NCBI GenBank assembly: GCA_009746045.1
Contig: RPFO01000287.1
Location: 1-37,973, forward strand
DNA from: Mesostigma viride
Taxonomy: Eukaryota; Streptophyta; Mesostigmatophyceae; Mesostigmatales; Mesostigmataceae
DNA: 37,973 nt
Reading direction: 5' to 3'
Each line of letters starts with the position of its first letter. The stretch's first letter is position 1. The position numbers and the translations under genes were made by a program. Positions 20,171 to 30,423 of the stretch are shown one piece after another. A model generated the notes under the pieces. The model saw nothing but the letters and a program-made list of their open reading frames with translations. It made no database searches and was not told where the DNA came from.

Positions 20171-22249
20171 CTAGCTCACTCTCCGTATACCAGACCTTAT
20201 CTACTTCACTACGAGCATACATCCACTTCACTTTATACTGACGCTGGGTACCGCGGCCCTTTTTGATATCTCTATGGGCCACGATGCTTTCTACTTCGTC
20301 TTCTACTTCCCCAGTGTCAGGGTTATGCTCTAAAGGGGCAGGCGCTAACTCCCTGCCAGCGAACGTACTAGGATGGTACAGTTTAAGCTGGCTCCTATGG
20401 AAGGTGTTTGAATGCGTTTGCCAGAGGTAGGGATATCGACTTTATATAAGAAATTTCCTACCCTAGACAACACATGGAAGGGTCCTAAGAAGGCGGGCCT
20501 AAGTTTGACCTTCAGTTCTGCTTCAAACTTATGAGCAAAACGGCCAACACGGGGGCCTTCTACTAATACTAGATCTCCTATTTCTATCTCAGGTGCTCGT
20601 CTATCTAAGGAGGCACGCAACCTAGCAAGGTACTTAGCCTGAGCTTTTTGGTACCCTGAGATCGCGTGGTCATGAGCAGTTTTCATTCTATCTAGTAAGG
20701 ACTGTACACCTTCTACAGTATCTCGGGACACATCATCCTTGTCCCGTAGAGGACTAGCTAAGAGAGAGGTAGGGGTAAGGGGCTGTCTACCAGTATCTAA
20801 GAAGAAGGGCGTATATCCATGCGCAGCTTGGGGACAATTGTTGAGGGAGAACTCTACCAAACATAAATAATCCTCCCAATCACTACCCGAGCCATTAACA
20901 TAGTGCCTAAGCGCTTCTTCTACTACCCTATTAAGACGCTCTACTAAATGAGAGGAGGAGGAGTGGTAGGCAGTACCGTAGGTAACCTTGGTACCGATGG
21001 CAGCGAAAAACTGCTGCCAAAAATCTGAGGTAAATAATTTATCCTTATCACTAATAAACTGCCTACTCAATCCATGATATCTATATACATTATTGAGGTA
21101 TAGGCGTGCGCAATCACGTGCGGTGAGTTCTAAAGGACACGGCACAAGATGGCACATACGAGTAAAACGATCTATGAACACAAGGATTTGGGCATTGCCC
21201 CTATCATTCTTTCTAAAAGGTCCTACAAAATCCATCATGATAGAATCCCAAGGCATGATGGGGTCAGGCAAGGTCCTAGGTTCTGCTATCTGTCCTACAT
21301 TATTGGGTTTCATTTCCTGGCAAGATTGACAAGTTCTAACATACTCATCTACATCCTTATAAAGGGAAGGCCAGTAATAAGAGCGGGCTACTAGGTCCCG
21401 TACCCGTTTACCACCCTGATGAGCAGCTAAGTCATGCAACTCAAAGAGCAAGGAGGAGCGACAGATAGGAGGGACATACAGGCGCCATTGAGGGGGAGAA
21501 TCTGCTATCTGCACATATAAAAACCCACCTACAAATTTACAAGGGTGCTTGCCTAATTGTTGGGGATGTGCAGCAATGGCAGCTAATGCTTCCGGCTCAG
21601 TGGCCGTAAATCTACTAATAAGGCGTTCAAGATCAGAGGTAGGCATCGCTACAGAAGTATCCAGAACAGGTTTAAAGAGATCTCCTACCGCCTTGCCAAA
21701 GAGAAGGGGAGGTCCTAGAGGGACTACGTTTTCATAAGACTTTCCTGACCTAGTCGCTATATGGCTAAGCGGTATAGAAATTTTATTTTTCCCCTCCCCC
21801 CCCACCGAGGCCACGGGAAGGGCCTCACACGGGAGAGAGAGTCCTACGTGAGAAAGGAGATCAGGCATGCGAACAGCTGTATGAAAGAGGTAGGCATAGG
21901 ATTCATCATCAGGTAGTTCACCATAAGGGGTTACACCCATAGTAGTAGGAACTAGAGTAGTATTGAGAACATCAAGGTCCTCGAAGAAGGAATAGTCTGC
22001 ACGACGAGAGAGTGCATCTGGTACTATGTTATCTACACCCTTGACATACTGAAGTTTAAAAGGGGAAAACTGTGCTAAAAATTCCATCCAGCGCGCTTGC
22101 CGAGGGGTAAGGTTGGGTTGGGAGAGAAGATGGGTAAGGGGACGATGATCCGTTTGGATAACTAACCTATAAGGATCTAGCTCACAGGGTTCATTCAGGC
22201 AGACATCAAATTGAGCACCTTTAAGAAGTGCTGCCACGCGTGGCAACAA
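20121..22249 (-). pseudogene. Family B RNase H-integrase-chromodomain, copy B2 (C-terminus frameshifted)
   Basis: One frame of 634 codons (22249-20345) covers the second half of RNase H, the linker and integrase with its H2C2 module and D,D35E core. A base missing at about 20422 (TTGCCAGAGG against TTGCCAGGAGG in B3) shifts it out just before the chromodomain, which remains in another frame down to 20121. The N-terminal side is cut from RT by a one-base deletion at about 22224. The linker between RNase H and integrase is read through here because the C run has 8 bases. Confidence 0.8.
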
Positions 22250-23193
22250 TACACCACAGCTAAGAGTTCCTGCTGGTGTACGGGATAGTTACGCTCCGCA
22301 GGGAGCATTGTCCTAGAGATATACTCAATTGGCTGTAAGCCCTGACCCTGATCCTGGAGAAGGACACCACCTATAGCTACTTTACTAGCATCTGTAGCCA
22401 CAACAAAGGGTTTAGTAGTATCCGGTAGGATGAGTACAGGAGGGGAAAGGAGTAGGGATTTTAGGCACTGAAAAGCCGACTGACATTCACTACTCCAAAC
22501 AAAGGGGATATCCTTCTTTAATAAATGATTAATAGGGGCTGCTATAGTTGCGAAACGCGGGATAAAACGCCTATAGTAAGAAGCAATTCCTAGGAAACTA
22601 CGTACACCTTTAACGTCGGTAGGAGTAGGCCATTCCTGAATTGACTTAGTTTTATCCGGGTCGGTAGCGACCCCGGCATCTGACAGAACGTGCCCTAAAA
22701 ATGGGACACTCCTACCCGAACGCACTTTAGCACGGCGCGCCCACAAAGAATTTTCAGCCATTATTTCTAATACTTTCTTTAAATCACGTAGGTGCGTTTC
22801 AAAATCAGGAGAGTAAATAAGAATATCATCTAAGTAAGCTTGAGCACAAGAACGGTCATGCTCAGATAAAGAAACAGAGGAGAAGGAAGGATCCTTTAAA
22901 TCAGAGGACACCTGAGGAAGGTGAGAATTTCCCATAACAGGTCTAAGCACTTCATTCATTAACATTTGAAAAGAGGCAGGCGAGTTACAGAGTCCCATAG
23001 CCGCTACTCTAAACTGGTAATGACCAAAAGGGGTAGCAAAGGCGGTTTTATGGCAATCCTCAGGAGCTATCCGCAACTGCCAAAAACCATCCGCACAATC
23101 CAGTACTGTGAAACAAGTGGAACCTTTAACCTTATTAAATATATCATCAATACGAGGTAGAGGGTATTTAGACTTCACAGTAATATCATTCAA
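22195..23193 (-). pseudogene. Family B reverse transcriptase and first half of RNase H, copy B2
   Basis: This 332-codon frame has the same sequence as B1 RT, including YLDD and the extra segment before it, and reaches HQQELLAVVYCC of RNase H. A one-base deletion (TTTAAGAAG against TTTAAGGAAG) then moves the rest into the neighbouring frame (22249 downwards). RT is also separated from its first block by the shared break near 23260. Confidence 0.85.
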
Positions 23194-23239
23194 CTTCCTA
23201 TAATCAGTAACTAGGCGAAACTTGCCATTTGGCTTAGGA

Positions 23240-24264
23240 ACTAACAGGACACCAGCTGAGTAGGGGAGTTACTAGGCTCTATCAATCCTGCTTCTAATAA
23301 TGACACTAAAATCTGTTTTAGTTCCTTTAACTCGGTAGGGCCCATTCTATACATCGGAGAGTGCGTAGGAACTGCACCGTCCTTGATAACTACACGGTGT
23401 AAAACAGAACGAGGAGGAGGATAAGAAGGAGTCTTTTCTTCAAAAACTTTGAGGAATCTATCACAGCCATGTATCTTACTATTTCATTTTCAGTAAATCC
23501 CACTCCTATTGTATCCACTGTGTTTATATCTATATCCACACTATTATTAGTGATAGGTATCTCCTGTACTTCTAACTGAAGGAACATACATAATAAATAT
23601 CCATATTCCTTTAGTTCAGAACGCAACTCATCATTGGACATTAATACTTCAGGTATAGGTCTTACAGGAGGATCAACAGGTGTAGGAGGAGTAATATCTA
23701 CCAAGGATAAATTTTCCAATCTATAATGACGTTCCGGTACCCAGTAAGAGCTATCTGGAAACCAAATGACCATGGTATCATAATTAATAGTAATCTTATT
23801 ATCCTGGTGCCAATCTAATCCTAGTAATACATCAGCGGTAGTGATAGGGCCTATAGTGGCCGTCAGGTTGACAGTACGTCCTTGTATAACCATGGGAAGG
23901 GACACCGTACCCGGGGAATGACTGGTGCGACCATCAGCATAATGAACAGTGACGGGTTTGGTGTGAGGGGTAGGGACTAGTCCTAAACGCCTAACTAGGG
24001 CCTCGCTCACAAAGGAGCTAGCCGCACCGCTATCTACCAACACAGAGACATTCAAGAGTTCATCAGCATGCAAGAAAGGGTCTACAACAGTGTGAGGGAC
24101 GGTTAAACCACCATTCAAGAACATAAGAGGACGCACACGTAGTGGTAGGGAAGATTCAGCTCCTACAGAGGTTATAAAAACAGGCAGGCAAAAATTTTTA
24201 TCTGGGGTACTATCTAAGGACCTGTCCAGGTTACCCCCGGCTGACAGGCCTACTGTTCCCCCTC
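23240..24264 (-). pseudogene. Family B protease and RT start, copy B2
   Basis: The protease frame is open from the G run at the gag end (about 24264) to 23390 and carries DSGA and VLLGLDW. A base lost at about 23447 (AAAAACTTT against AAAAACCTTT in B1) breaks the frame in the linker, and the block GLIEPSNSP follows in another frame. The shared CCCC break at about 23260 then separates it from the main RT frame. Confidence 0.8.
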
Positions 24265-25284
24265 CCCCCCCAAATCCATAGGAACTAACCCCGAAGAAGA
24301 CCCTGGCGAAAAAGCCACTGCTGGAGGGTCACGAGGGAGCGAAGAGGGTGCGGGAGCCTGATTATCATAGGGGAACCCTGGGGGTCCTGCCTGCACAGCA
24401 TTCAGCCTACTAGGGGTAGCTGAGGGAATGCGTCCTGAAGTAGGACGAATAGGAGCACGCTGAGGGGTACGAGGAGGGCGAGCGTCGGGATGAGGGGGAG
24501 CACCCGAAAGGAACTTGGGGCACTCACGTTTAAGATGACCTACTTCCTTACAATGATAGCATGTGATATGAGAGACATCAAGGGCTGAGAGGTCAGTAAC
24601 ACAGATATCTAATTCTTCTACATAGGAGTTCTCCTCCTCAGGGGTAAGGATAATATTATTAATACGGGAACGGGTAGGAAGAGAAGGGGTGGTGAAGAAA
24701 TCTGCTACACGCAAGAGATGCTGGCGCACATGCTTGAGGGGCAGATCAGTAAAACGGTAGGCAGAGAACTGGCGCTTGACTTCACGTAATAAGGGTCTAC
24801 TGAGGCCTTGGAGGAAGCGAGCACGTACTTCTGCACCCGACAAATCCCTAATTCGTACCATCTGAGCATCAAACTCTTTCATATACTCCTTAAATGATTT
24901 AGTACCCTGCTGCAAGGTACCAAAGGCTAATCTATCCTGCCAATCTGAATCAGGAGGGACTAAATGGTTCTCTAAACGCTTAAACAATTCTGCTACAGAG
25001 TTAGGGTAGGCATGAGAGGCCAAAGACTCACACTGAATGAGGTTAGCAAGCTCAGGAGTAATACAGGTTGTAAGATAGTGAGGAACTAATACAGCATCAG
25101 AAAGACGCCATCTATTATGATTCTGCCACGACTCCGTGTTCTGGGTAAGCAACATAATAAAGGTGAAAAACTGTTGAGGGGTAGACTTGACATCCAGCTT
25201 GGGAAGGTTAGCAAAGAGGGGAAGAGCAGGGGGCTTAGGGGGATTAGAAGAGTCAGTTTTTCCCATAGGGCCACTATCTTCCAC
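24250..25284 (-). CDS. Family B gag (capsid and nucleocapsid), best copy (B2)
   Basis: This 344-codon frame is counted from a GTG at 25284; translation must enter from upstream since there is no suitable ATG at that point. The capsid-like region (about 30-200) has the Ty3/gypsy gag pattern with W120 in DWQDRLAFGTLQQ and FKEYMKEFDAQM. The nucleocapsid has one CCHC knuckle, CYHCKEVGHLKREC (C242, C245, H250, C255), followed by a Pro/Arg-rich tail. It ends at TAG 24250-24252, just past an in-register G_GGG_GGG run. Gag would form the particle and bind element RNA. Confidence 0.85.
   Translation of the reverse strand: MEDSGPMGKTDSSNPPKPPALPLFANLPKLDVKSTPQQFFTFIMLLTQNTESWQNHNRWRLSDAVLVPHYLTTCITPELANLIQCESLASHAYPNSVAELFKRLENHLVPPDSDWQDRLAFGTLQQGTKSFKEYMKEFDAQMVRIRDLSGAEVRARFLQGLSRPLLREVKRQFSAYRFTDLPLKHVRQHLLRVADFFTTPSLPTRSRINNIILTPEEENSYVEELDICVTDLSALDVSHITCYHCKEVGHLKRECPKFLSGAPPHPDARPPRTPQRAPIRPTSGRIPSATPSRLNAVQAGPPGFPYDNQAPAPSSLPRDPPAVAFSPGSSSGLVPMDLGGEGEQ
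24265..24271 (-). promoter_or_regulatory. Candidate -1 frameshift slippery site at the gag/protease junction (B2)
   Basis: In the gag frame TTG-GGG-GGG-GAG, the heptamer G_GGG_GGG is exactly in X_XXY_YYZ register. The protease frame is the -1 frame and is open from this point. Gag ends five codons later. In B1 the run is one base shorter, which destroys the register. Confidence 0.5.
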
Positions 25285-25286
25285 TG

Positions 25287-25983
25287 CTACATAAGCGGGA
25301 TAGAAGGAAGGAAGAGGAAAGTCTTGGGTAGGGGTCTAGAAGGGGCCACCGTTTCAGGCTGGTGCCCATAAGAGAAGGGGACAGTATATTGCTCACGAAG
25401 AGAGGAATAGGCAAAATGATCATAATTTCTATCATCTAGGGGCATGGTGCTGAAATCACTATTAACTTCTAAATCAGCCACACGGGTAGGGACCTGGGCT
25501 GCCTCATAGGCCGTCTCAGGGTAGGACCAGGAAGCAGGTGGGTAAAAGGGAACTGCACTAGGGCGCCCAGAAGGACCGACAGGGGCAGAGGCACGACCCG
25601 TGTTAAGAGCAGGCATGGAAGGCACAGGGTGGGAAGGAGGCCTAGAAACATTGTTAGTTAGTGAGGACCTGCTGGGGGTTGAGCCAAGGTTGCAGGAGGG
25701 GCAGGGGCCTGGTTCAGGGTAAGGGAAGGGTCATCACTAAATCTGACTGCATACGTTGACGTTGTTCATAGGTAGGAGGGGTAAGTGAGGGACGACGGCG
25801 ACCACCAGCAATAGGAGAAGGAGGTGAGGTACGAAGATTACCTTGAGGAGTGAGATGGTGCACCGTTTCAAGTGAGTCCCGTCGGTTACCACGATTGTTG
25901 TTATGGTTGTTATTATTATTATTATTACTCATAGTAGGAGTATTGGTAGGTATAGGCGACATGTTACCACCCACTGGATCCAT
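25287..25983 (-). pseudogene. Family B gag N-terminal region, copy B2, in two frames
   Basis: This is identical in arrangement to the B1 segment: ATG at 25983, Asn-rich run, TTA-CCC-TGA stop at 25714, +1 open segment to about 25287, then -1 into gag. No base differences in the key sites were seen between copies. Confidence 0.5.
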
Positions 25984-26106
25984 TTTTATTTAAGTAAATG
26001 ATCAGAATCTAACTGAAAGCAACAAGGATAAAGGACAAGGCCTAATTTAAGGCAAGGAAAGAAAAGAAAAAGCTTTTAATGGCTTAAAAGAAGGAAACAA
26101 TTTAAA

Positions 26107-26499
26107 TCAATCCTTTTTAACAACAGTAATGGATAGGGAACCGAATTCTAAGGTGAGAGGAGTATCTAAGCTAGATGAGGATGCAGCCCTCTTAGGGGGA
26201 GACGAAGGAGGGGTAGCAAAATCTAGAGCTTCTACAGGAGGGCGACCATGAGGAGTAGAACGTACGTGTAGGCCTAGATCTGATACACTATGGTCTATAA
26301 GGAATTGTTGAGCTTCCTCGAAGGTAACAAATTTCTTATACCTAATTACATTATATGTACGATTTTGCACTATCTTCCTAGCATCTGACCAAGAGAGGAA
26401 AATGGCTGACCATTGAGGGGTAATAACTACGTAATATTTAGCTAAGCTATTATCACTAGATGAATGGGAAGGCGCAGTAAAAACACGACGTTGACTCAT
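26107..26499 (-). CDS. Family B ORF1: RNase H1 hybrid-binding/viroplasmin-like protein, copy B2
   Basis: This 130-aa protein is identical to the B1 copy. It has the domain at residues 21-69 with the aromatic pair KYY, the FLSW core and the KKFVTFEEA segment, and an intact start and stop. It stays undamaged in both copies while gag and pol have accumulated breaks; at 393 bp this could be chance. Confidence 0.6.
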   Translation of the reverse strand: MSQRRVFTAPSHSSSDNSLAKYYVVITPQWSAIFLSWSDARKIVQNRTYNVIRYKKFVTFEEAQQFLIDHSVSDLGLHVRSTPHGRPPVEALDFATPPSSPPKRAASSSSLDTPLTLEFGSLSITVVKKD

Positions 26500-27012
26500 G
26501 ATAACTCACCTGGTGGGTCTTGTGACGTCAAGCTAGACGGGTAGGGGTAGGCGACTTAGCTGGACGATCTGGATCACCGAAAGAAGAATGAGGGCGGAAT
26601 TGTCCAGCTCTCGTCCTAAGTCAGCGACCGGATAGTCCAGCGCTCGTCCTAACACAGCGACCCGTAACTCTGCGGGTGCGGCCGTCTAATAAAGCAGCAG
26701 CACAAGGAAAAAGGTGTAGGTACTGCGACGCTAATCGTCTCCGAACAGTAATACTCCCCTATCTAAGACAGGAAACAACCGTAAGCAGGAAAACAAGGCG
26801 AAGGACAGGCTAACTACGAAAGGATTTATCCGCTGCGAGCAGGTCTAGCATCTAGGTAGAGCGTGTCCCGAAACGGGCAGCACTACTCTCCTAGCTTGAA
26901 GGCGACCCGCCCATTACCTATCAAGGAAGTGTCGGCTTCTTGTTCCTGGACGCGGAAGGGGTCTTGAAAAGGTGTATGTGGCAAGGGATAGTCGTCTCGT
27001 TCTCTACCTACT
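26500..27012 (-). other. Leader of B2
   Basis: This leader is the same as in B1, with the 28-bp imperfect direct repeat at 26602-26629 and 26635-26662. No gene was seen. Confidence 0.45.
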
Positions 27013-27030
27013 GAAGTTCCTCCGGAACCA
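27013..27030 (-). promoter_or_regulatory. Candidate primer-binding site of B2
   Basis: TGGTTCCGGAGGAACTTC on the minus strand, one base inside LTR 3. It is identical to the B1 site. Confidence 0.5.
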
Positions 27031-27031
27031 T

Positions 27032-27603
27032 TGTTACGCCGCGGATATCTACCTCCACCTCTACCTCTAATGGGCCTGATACTACCTAAACTGGTCAGGC
27101 CTCCTCTACTCAACCCTCTGGCGAAAGACGAACGTGACGGAGCTGATCTCAATGCATTAACGTAGTGTTACTATAATACGCCATACAACCATTTATCAAA
27201 ACCCGTTTACTCCAGGAATAGAGGAAGGAAACACAACTACACTGCCGTGACCCAAGCCTAAATGTGTTAATTCATTTAACACACGCCGAGTGCACACACA
27301 AGGGGTAGAACGCGCATAAATGGTCACCAACGGTCCAACACGCTCGGGCCGACATGGCCCTCGCCTACAGATGCACGCTGGTCCACTACATCTACTGATG
27401 CACGCTGGTCCACTACATTCTACCACAGGATCAGGACCACTAGTAAAGTACGCGGCGCGGCGCCCAACGGCACCCAATGTACCACAGTACTGTTACGAGG
27501 ACAATAATGTCCCGGTAGGAGCCTAAACGTAAACCTGGGGACAACCGAGGCAAAAGACCTAATTTACGTCCGTAACTACAACGAATTGTTACGCGACGTA
27601 ACA
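27032..27603 (-). repeat. Family B LTR 3 (572 bp), 5' LTR of B2 and 3' LTR of B3
   Basis: It is almost identical to LTR 2; the difference I see is A to G at about 27537. The termini are TGTTACG...CGTAACA and it has the same terminal hairpin and internal repeats. It is shared between B2 and B3. Confidence 0.85.
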
Positions 27604-27615
27604 CCTCCCCCCCCA
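27604..27615 (-). promoter_or_regulatory. Polypurine tract of B3
   Basis: This has the same tract and position as in B1 and B2, directly inside LTR 3. Confidence 0.65.
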
Positions 27616-27972
27616 CAAAGGTAGGGAGCCCTCTCCCTACGCACAGGGAGGAAAACAAGGGGTAAGAAACCTAATGCACCCAACACACACTAACACAGTC
27701 GGCAGGCCATCCAAGATACAAAGCACCAATAGTTCACACGGTCTCCACCACCACGCCTGGAGGTGTAGGGTTAGCCAGCACCAAGCCTGGTGGTAGGTTC
27801 CCCTAACTGCCTGGAACAAAGTCCTTGCCGGGGGGAACGGCACTGGGCAGGACACACAGAGTAAACCAATCAGCACCAAGGACCAAGAACGACCAGTCAA
27901 CTGGCCAGAACATGAGGGCGACTCTACATACCGGAGGGACAACACCCTCAGGTCGGGCCTAAGGCCCTCTAT

Positions 27973-30423
27973 CTAATGGCCATCCGTCTGGTAGGTACCA
28001 CGGGAGGCCAGCAGGACATCCAGGTAAGCCTGGTAGTGAGACACATCCTCAGCATTGTCGTGCCTATCTACAGTGAGGAAAACATCGGCCCACACGCCGT
28101 CAGGGAAAAGGCCCAGGAAGGCCCAGTAGTACCTATGCTGTGTAAGAACGACCTGGCCCCGGGCCCAGTCCAGGAAACCGCAGGCAAAGAGGCGTAGGAA
28201 AGGCTCTACCGCGATCAGGCAGAGAGCCCGAAGGAGCAGGCGATGATACCGGATCCGAGGGCGCATACCCGTCGGGAAAAACAGATCTACCAGGGGCTCC
28301 ACGTTGGACGGCCACAACCGGATATGCCGAATCTCGCGGGAGCGCCACCGGCGGGCACACTGTCGCGACCCGAACGTCTCGAGGTAGTCGCTAGCCCGGG
28401 GAGGAGGATGACCCCGAGAGTCCAAACCCTGGCCCGGGATGGGCGCTGGACGACGGGCATCCCACTCTAGGATGGGCTGAAGGACGGTGCTGTACGTGGC
28501 ACCCGGCACCGCAGGAAAATCTACCGTAAGAGCATCTGAGGCCATAATGCCCAGAGGCGGAGGGTAAGCCCACTGGAACCCGCCGTAGGTGTCCAAGTCA
28601 TTGTGGCGCCGCGCCCAGCGGTACAGGACGCGCCGAACCAGGATCTCACCCTGGAACACCGGATCAGCCAAAATAACCATGTCGAAAGGAGGCCGATCAG
28701 TCTCAACTGGTAGGTTACGGTCCCGCGGCGCCCGACACACCTGGGAGAACCCGTAGGACATGGGCGAAATGGCCAGCTCGGCGGAGGCGCGCGGCAGGTC
28801 ACACTGGCGGCAAGCGAGCGCAGACATACCATACCCGAAGACAGGCGTGTCGCGCGACTCCGGAGTCGCATGCACCACAGAAGGGGCCCGATCCCGATCG
28901 CCCTCTGACAACTCCCGAAGGGAATCGGCAGCGCGGGTGGCGCGCGGGTCAGAGCCACTGGACCGAACGACCGCAGCCAAAGACCGCGGGGCCGAAGGGG
29001 CAGGGGCCGACGAAGGGGTAGGAACCGGCACAGGCGCAGAAGGTGCCGGTACAACAGGGGGCCGCGTCGGACCCGATGCCGCAGGGGGTCGCGACGGACC
29101 CGCCTCCGCAACTGGCGCGCCGGTCTCTGGGGGTGGAGCACCACCAGGCCACATGTTGAAAATAGGACCCGTGGGGACAGGCAATCCGGCATACGACTGG
29201 TTACCGTCCAAGCTCCAGTCAGGCACCGGGATCCTCTGCGGAGGACCGCCCTCCCAAAGCCTGGGAAGACCGCCCGGGTCGCTGAAGAAACCCCGCGTGG
29301 GCGGCGCTGACGTGGTGGGCGGCTCGGACGCGGCGGCGGCGGGCGCTGCCACTGGGACGGCGGACTCGCGCCGAGGCGCAGGTACGTCAGTAGCAGGCGC
29401 AGCGGTAGCCGAAGGCGTAGGAGCTGCAGCACCAGAGGGAACCGCAGACGCCGAGGGCTCGTGCGACACGGTCGGACCCGTAGACGTCGAGGCGACCGAA
29501 GGGGAAGGGGGCACAGCTGCAACAGACACCCCACCTGGCGTGGCTGGAGCGTGCGCCTGGGCCGCCATGAAGGCCCCGAAGGCCGCCGTCAGGGACTGGA
29601 TCTGCGCCTGCATCGCAGAAACTGTCGCCGCAAGAGGATCAGGCTCACGACCAGAGCCCGAAGGGGTAGGCTCCACCGATGCGCACAGGACCGACCTCGG
29701 TGAAGACGGGACAGGGGAAGGCGCCGACACTGAAGAGGAGGACGCCGCAGGGGAGGCCGAATAATCAGGGGAATACTGCGCCTCTACCGGCGCGTCCGTA
29801 GGGGTAGGGTCTCCCAATCCTACGCCCGCGTTCTGGTCTGCTATCTCCATGAACTCTACGGCCCGTAAAAGGTCGCAGGGGTTCTCATCCATTTCCGCAT
29901 CACCCTCGGCCGGAAGCCAGGGGAACACGTCCCGTAGGCAGGAACGGCCCACAGGGGTAGAAAGGTAGGAAAACACCCTGGGGCACTGGAGAATCGCAGC
30001 TATCTGTCCCAGGGCTGGACTGCTGGAGCCACATTCTAGCAAACAGTGGCCGGCATCGTCGAACCCGTGCAAAACAAGCTGATGCGGCTCAGCAGGGGAA
30101 GGACCGTACCACGTGACCCCGAAGAGAGCCGCCCTGACTAGGCCCGCATGCTGGGCCTGGAGGGCCGGATGCACGACGCCATCCGGGAAACTAGACCGTG
30201 ACACCCAACGGCCCGGAAGGGCCTCGAAGTACAGCTCAGGGTCCGGTAGGGGCAGGGACGGCAGCGGGCTCTCAGCCGGAGGGGTAGGCTCCGACATGAC
30301 GGCTGCGGAGGGGAGGGGACAACCAACCACCCGTCGACAGCAGACATAACATAAGAGAGGAGAAAGCCTACAACTAGAGCTTGTGCAGGGTTTTATATTC
30401 CTGCAGCAGGCGACTACACCCAT
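27973..30423 (-). CDS. Family B ORF3, intact copy (B3): accessory protein in the env position
   Basis: This is 816 codons if started at 30423, which overlaps the pol stop (30374) by 50 nt in another frame. The ATG at residue 43 (30297), 77 nt after the pol stop, is the likelier start and gives 774 aa. From the N-terminus it has a globular region (about 60-200) with FPWLPAEG at 167-174. A low-complexity Pro/Ala/Ser linker with a short helix-like segment follows (about 205-540). The C-terminal globular region (about 540-816) has a Trp/Arg-rich stretch, an amphipathic Leu-rich helix near 725-750 and FLGLFPDGVW at 769-778. There is no signal peptide, furin-like site or clear transmembrane anchor, so a classical envelope role is not supported. 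Family A carries a counterpart sharing both end motifs. The function is unknown. Confidence 0.7.
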   Translation of the reverse strand: MGVVACCRNIKPCTSSSCRLSPLLCYVCCRRVVGCPLPSAAVMSEPTPPAESPLPSLPLPDPELYFEALPGRWVSRSSFPDGVVHPALQAQHAGLVRAALFGVTWYGPSPAEPHQLVLHGFDDAGHCLLECGSSSPALGQIAAILQCPRVFSYLSTPVGRSCLRDVFPWLPAEGDAEMDENPCDLLRAVEFMEIADQNAGVGLGDPTPTDAPVEAQYSPDYSASPAASSSSVSAPSPVPSSPRSVLCASVEPTPSGSGREPDPLAATVSAMQAQIQSLTAAFGAFMAAQAHAPATPGGVSVAAVPPSPSVASTSTGPTVSHEPSASAVPSGAAAPTPSATAAPATDVPAPRRESAVPVAAPAAAASEPPTTSAPPTRGFFSDPGGLPRLWEGGPPQRIPVPDWSLDGNQSYAGLPVPTGPIFNMWPGGAPPPETGAPVAEAGPSRPPAASGPTRPPVVPAPSAPVPVPTPSSAPAPSAPRSLAAVVRSSGSDPRATRAADSLRELSEGDRDRAPSVVHATPESRDTPVFGYGMSALACRQCDLPRASAELAISPMSYGFSQVCRAPRDRNLPVETDRPPFDMVILADPVFQGEILVRRVLYRWARRHNDLDTYGGFQWAYPPPLGIMASDALTVDFPAVPGATYSTVLQPILEWDARRPAPIPGQGLDSRGHPPPRASDYLETFGSRQCARRWRSREIRHIRLWPSNVEPLVDLFFPTGMRPRIRYHRLLLRALCLIAVEPFLRLFACGFLDWARGQVVLTQHRYYWAFLGLFPDGVWADVFLTVDRHDNAEDVSHYQAYLDVLLASRGTYQTDGH

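Larger units (their letters stand above)
16782..27603 (-). mobile_element. Family B retrotransposon copy B2 (with both LTRs)
   Basis: This full-length copy lies head to tail with B1 and shares the LTR 16782-17353 with it; its 5' LTR 27032-27603 is shared with B3. It has the best gag frame of the array and one continuous RNase H-integrase frame, but single-base deletions break protease-RT, RT-RNase H, the integrase C-terminus and ORF3. Confidence 0.85.

Noticed and set aside
28760-29764. 334-348-codon plus-strand frames opposite ORF3 (also 8267-8989 and 18510-19556)
   Set aside because: They are antisense shadows of the GC-rich, Pro/Ala-rich middle of ORF3, with biased Gly/Ala composition and no known motif.
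7486-30423. ORF3 as a retroviral-type envelope gene
   Set aside because: The position fits, but there is no signal peptide, cleavage site or transmembrane anchor, and the middle is a low-complexity linker.
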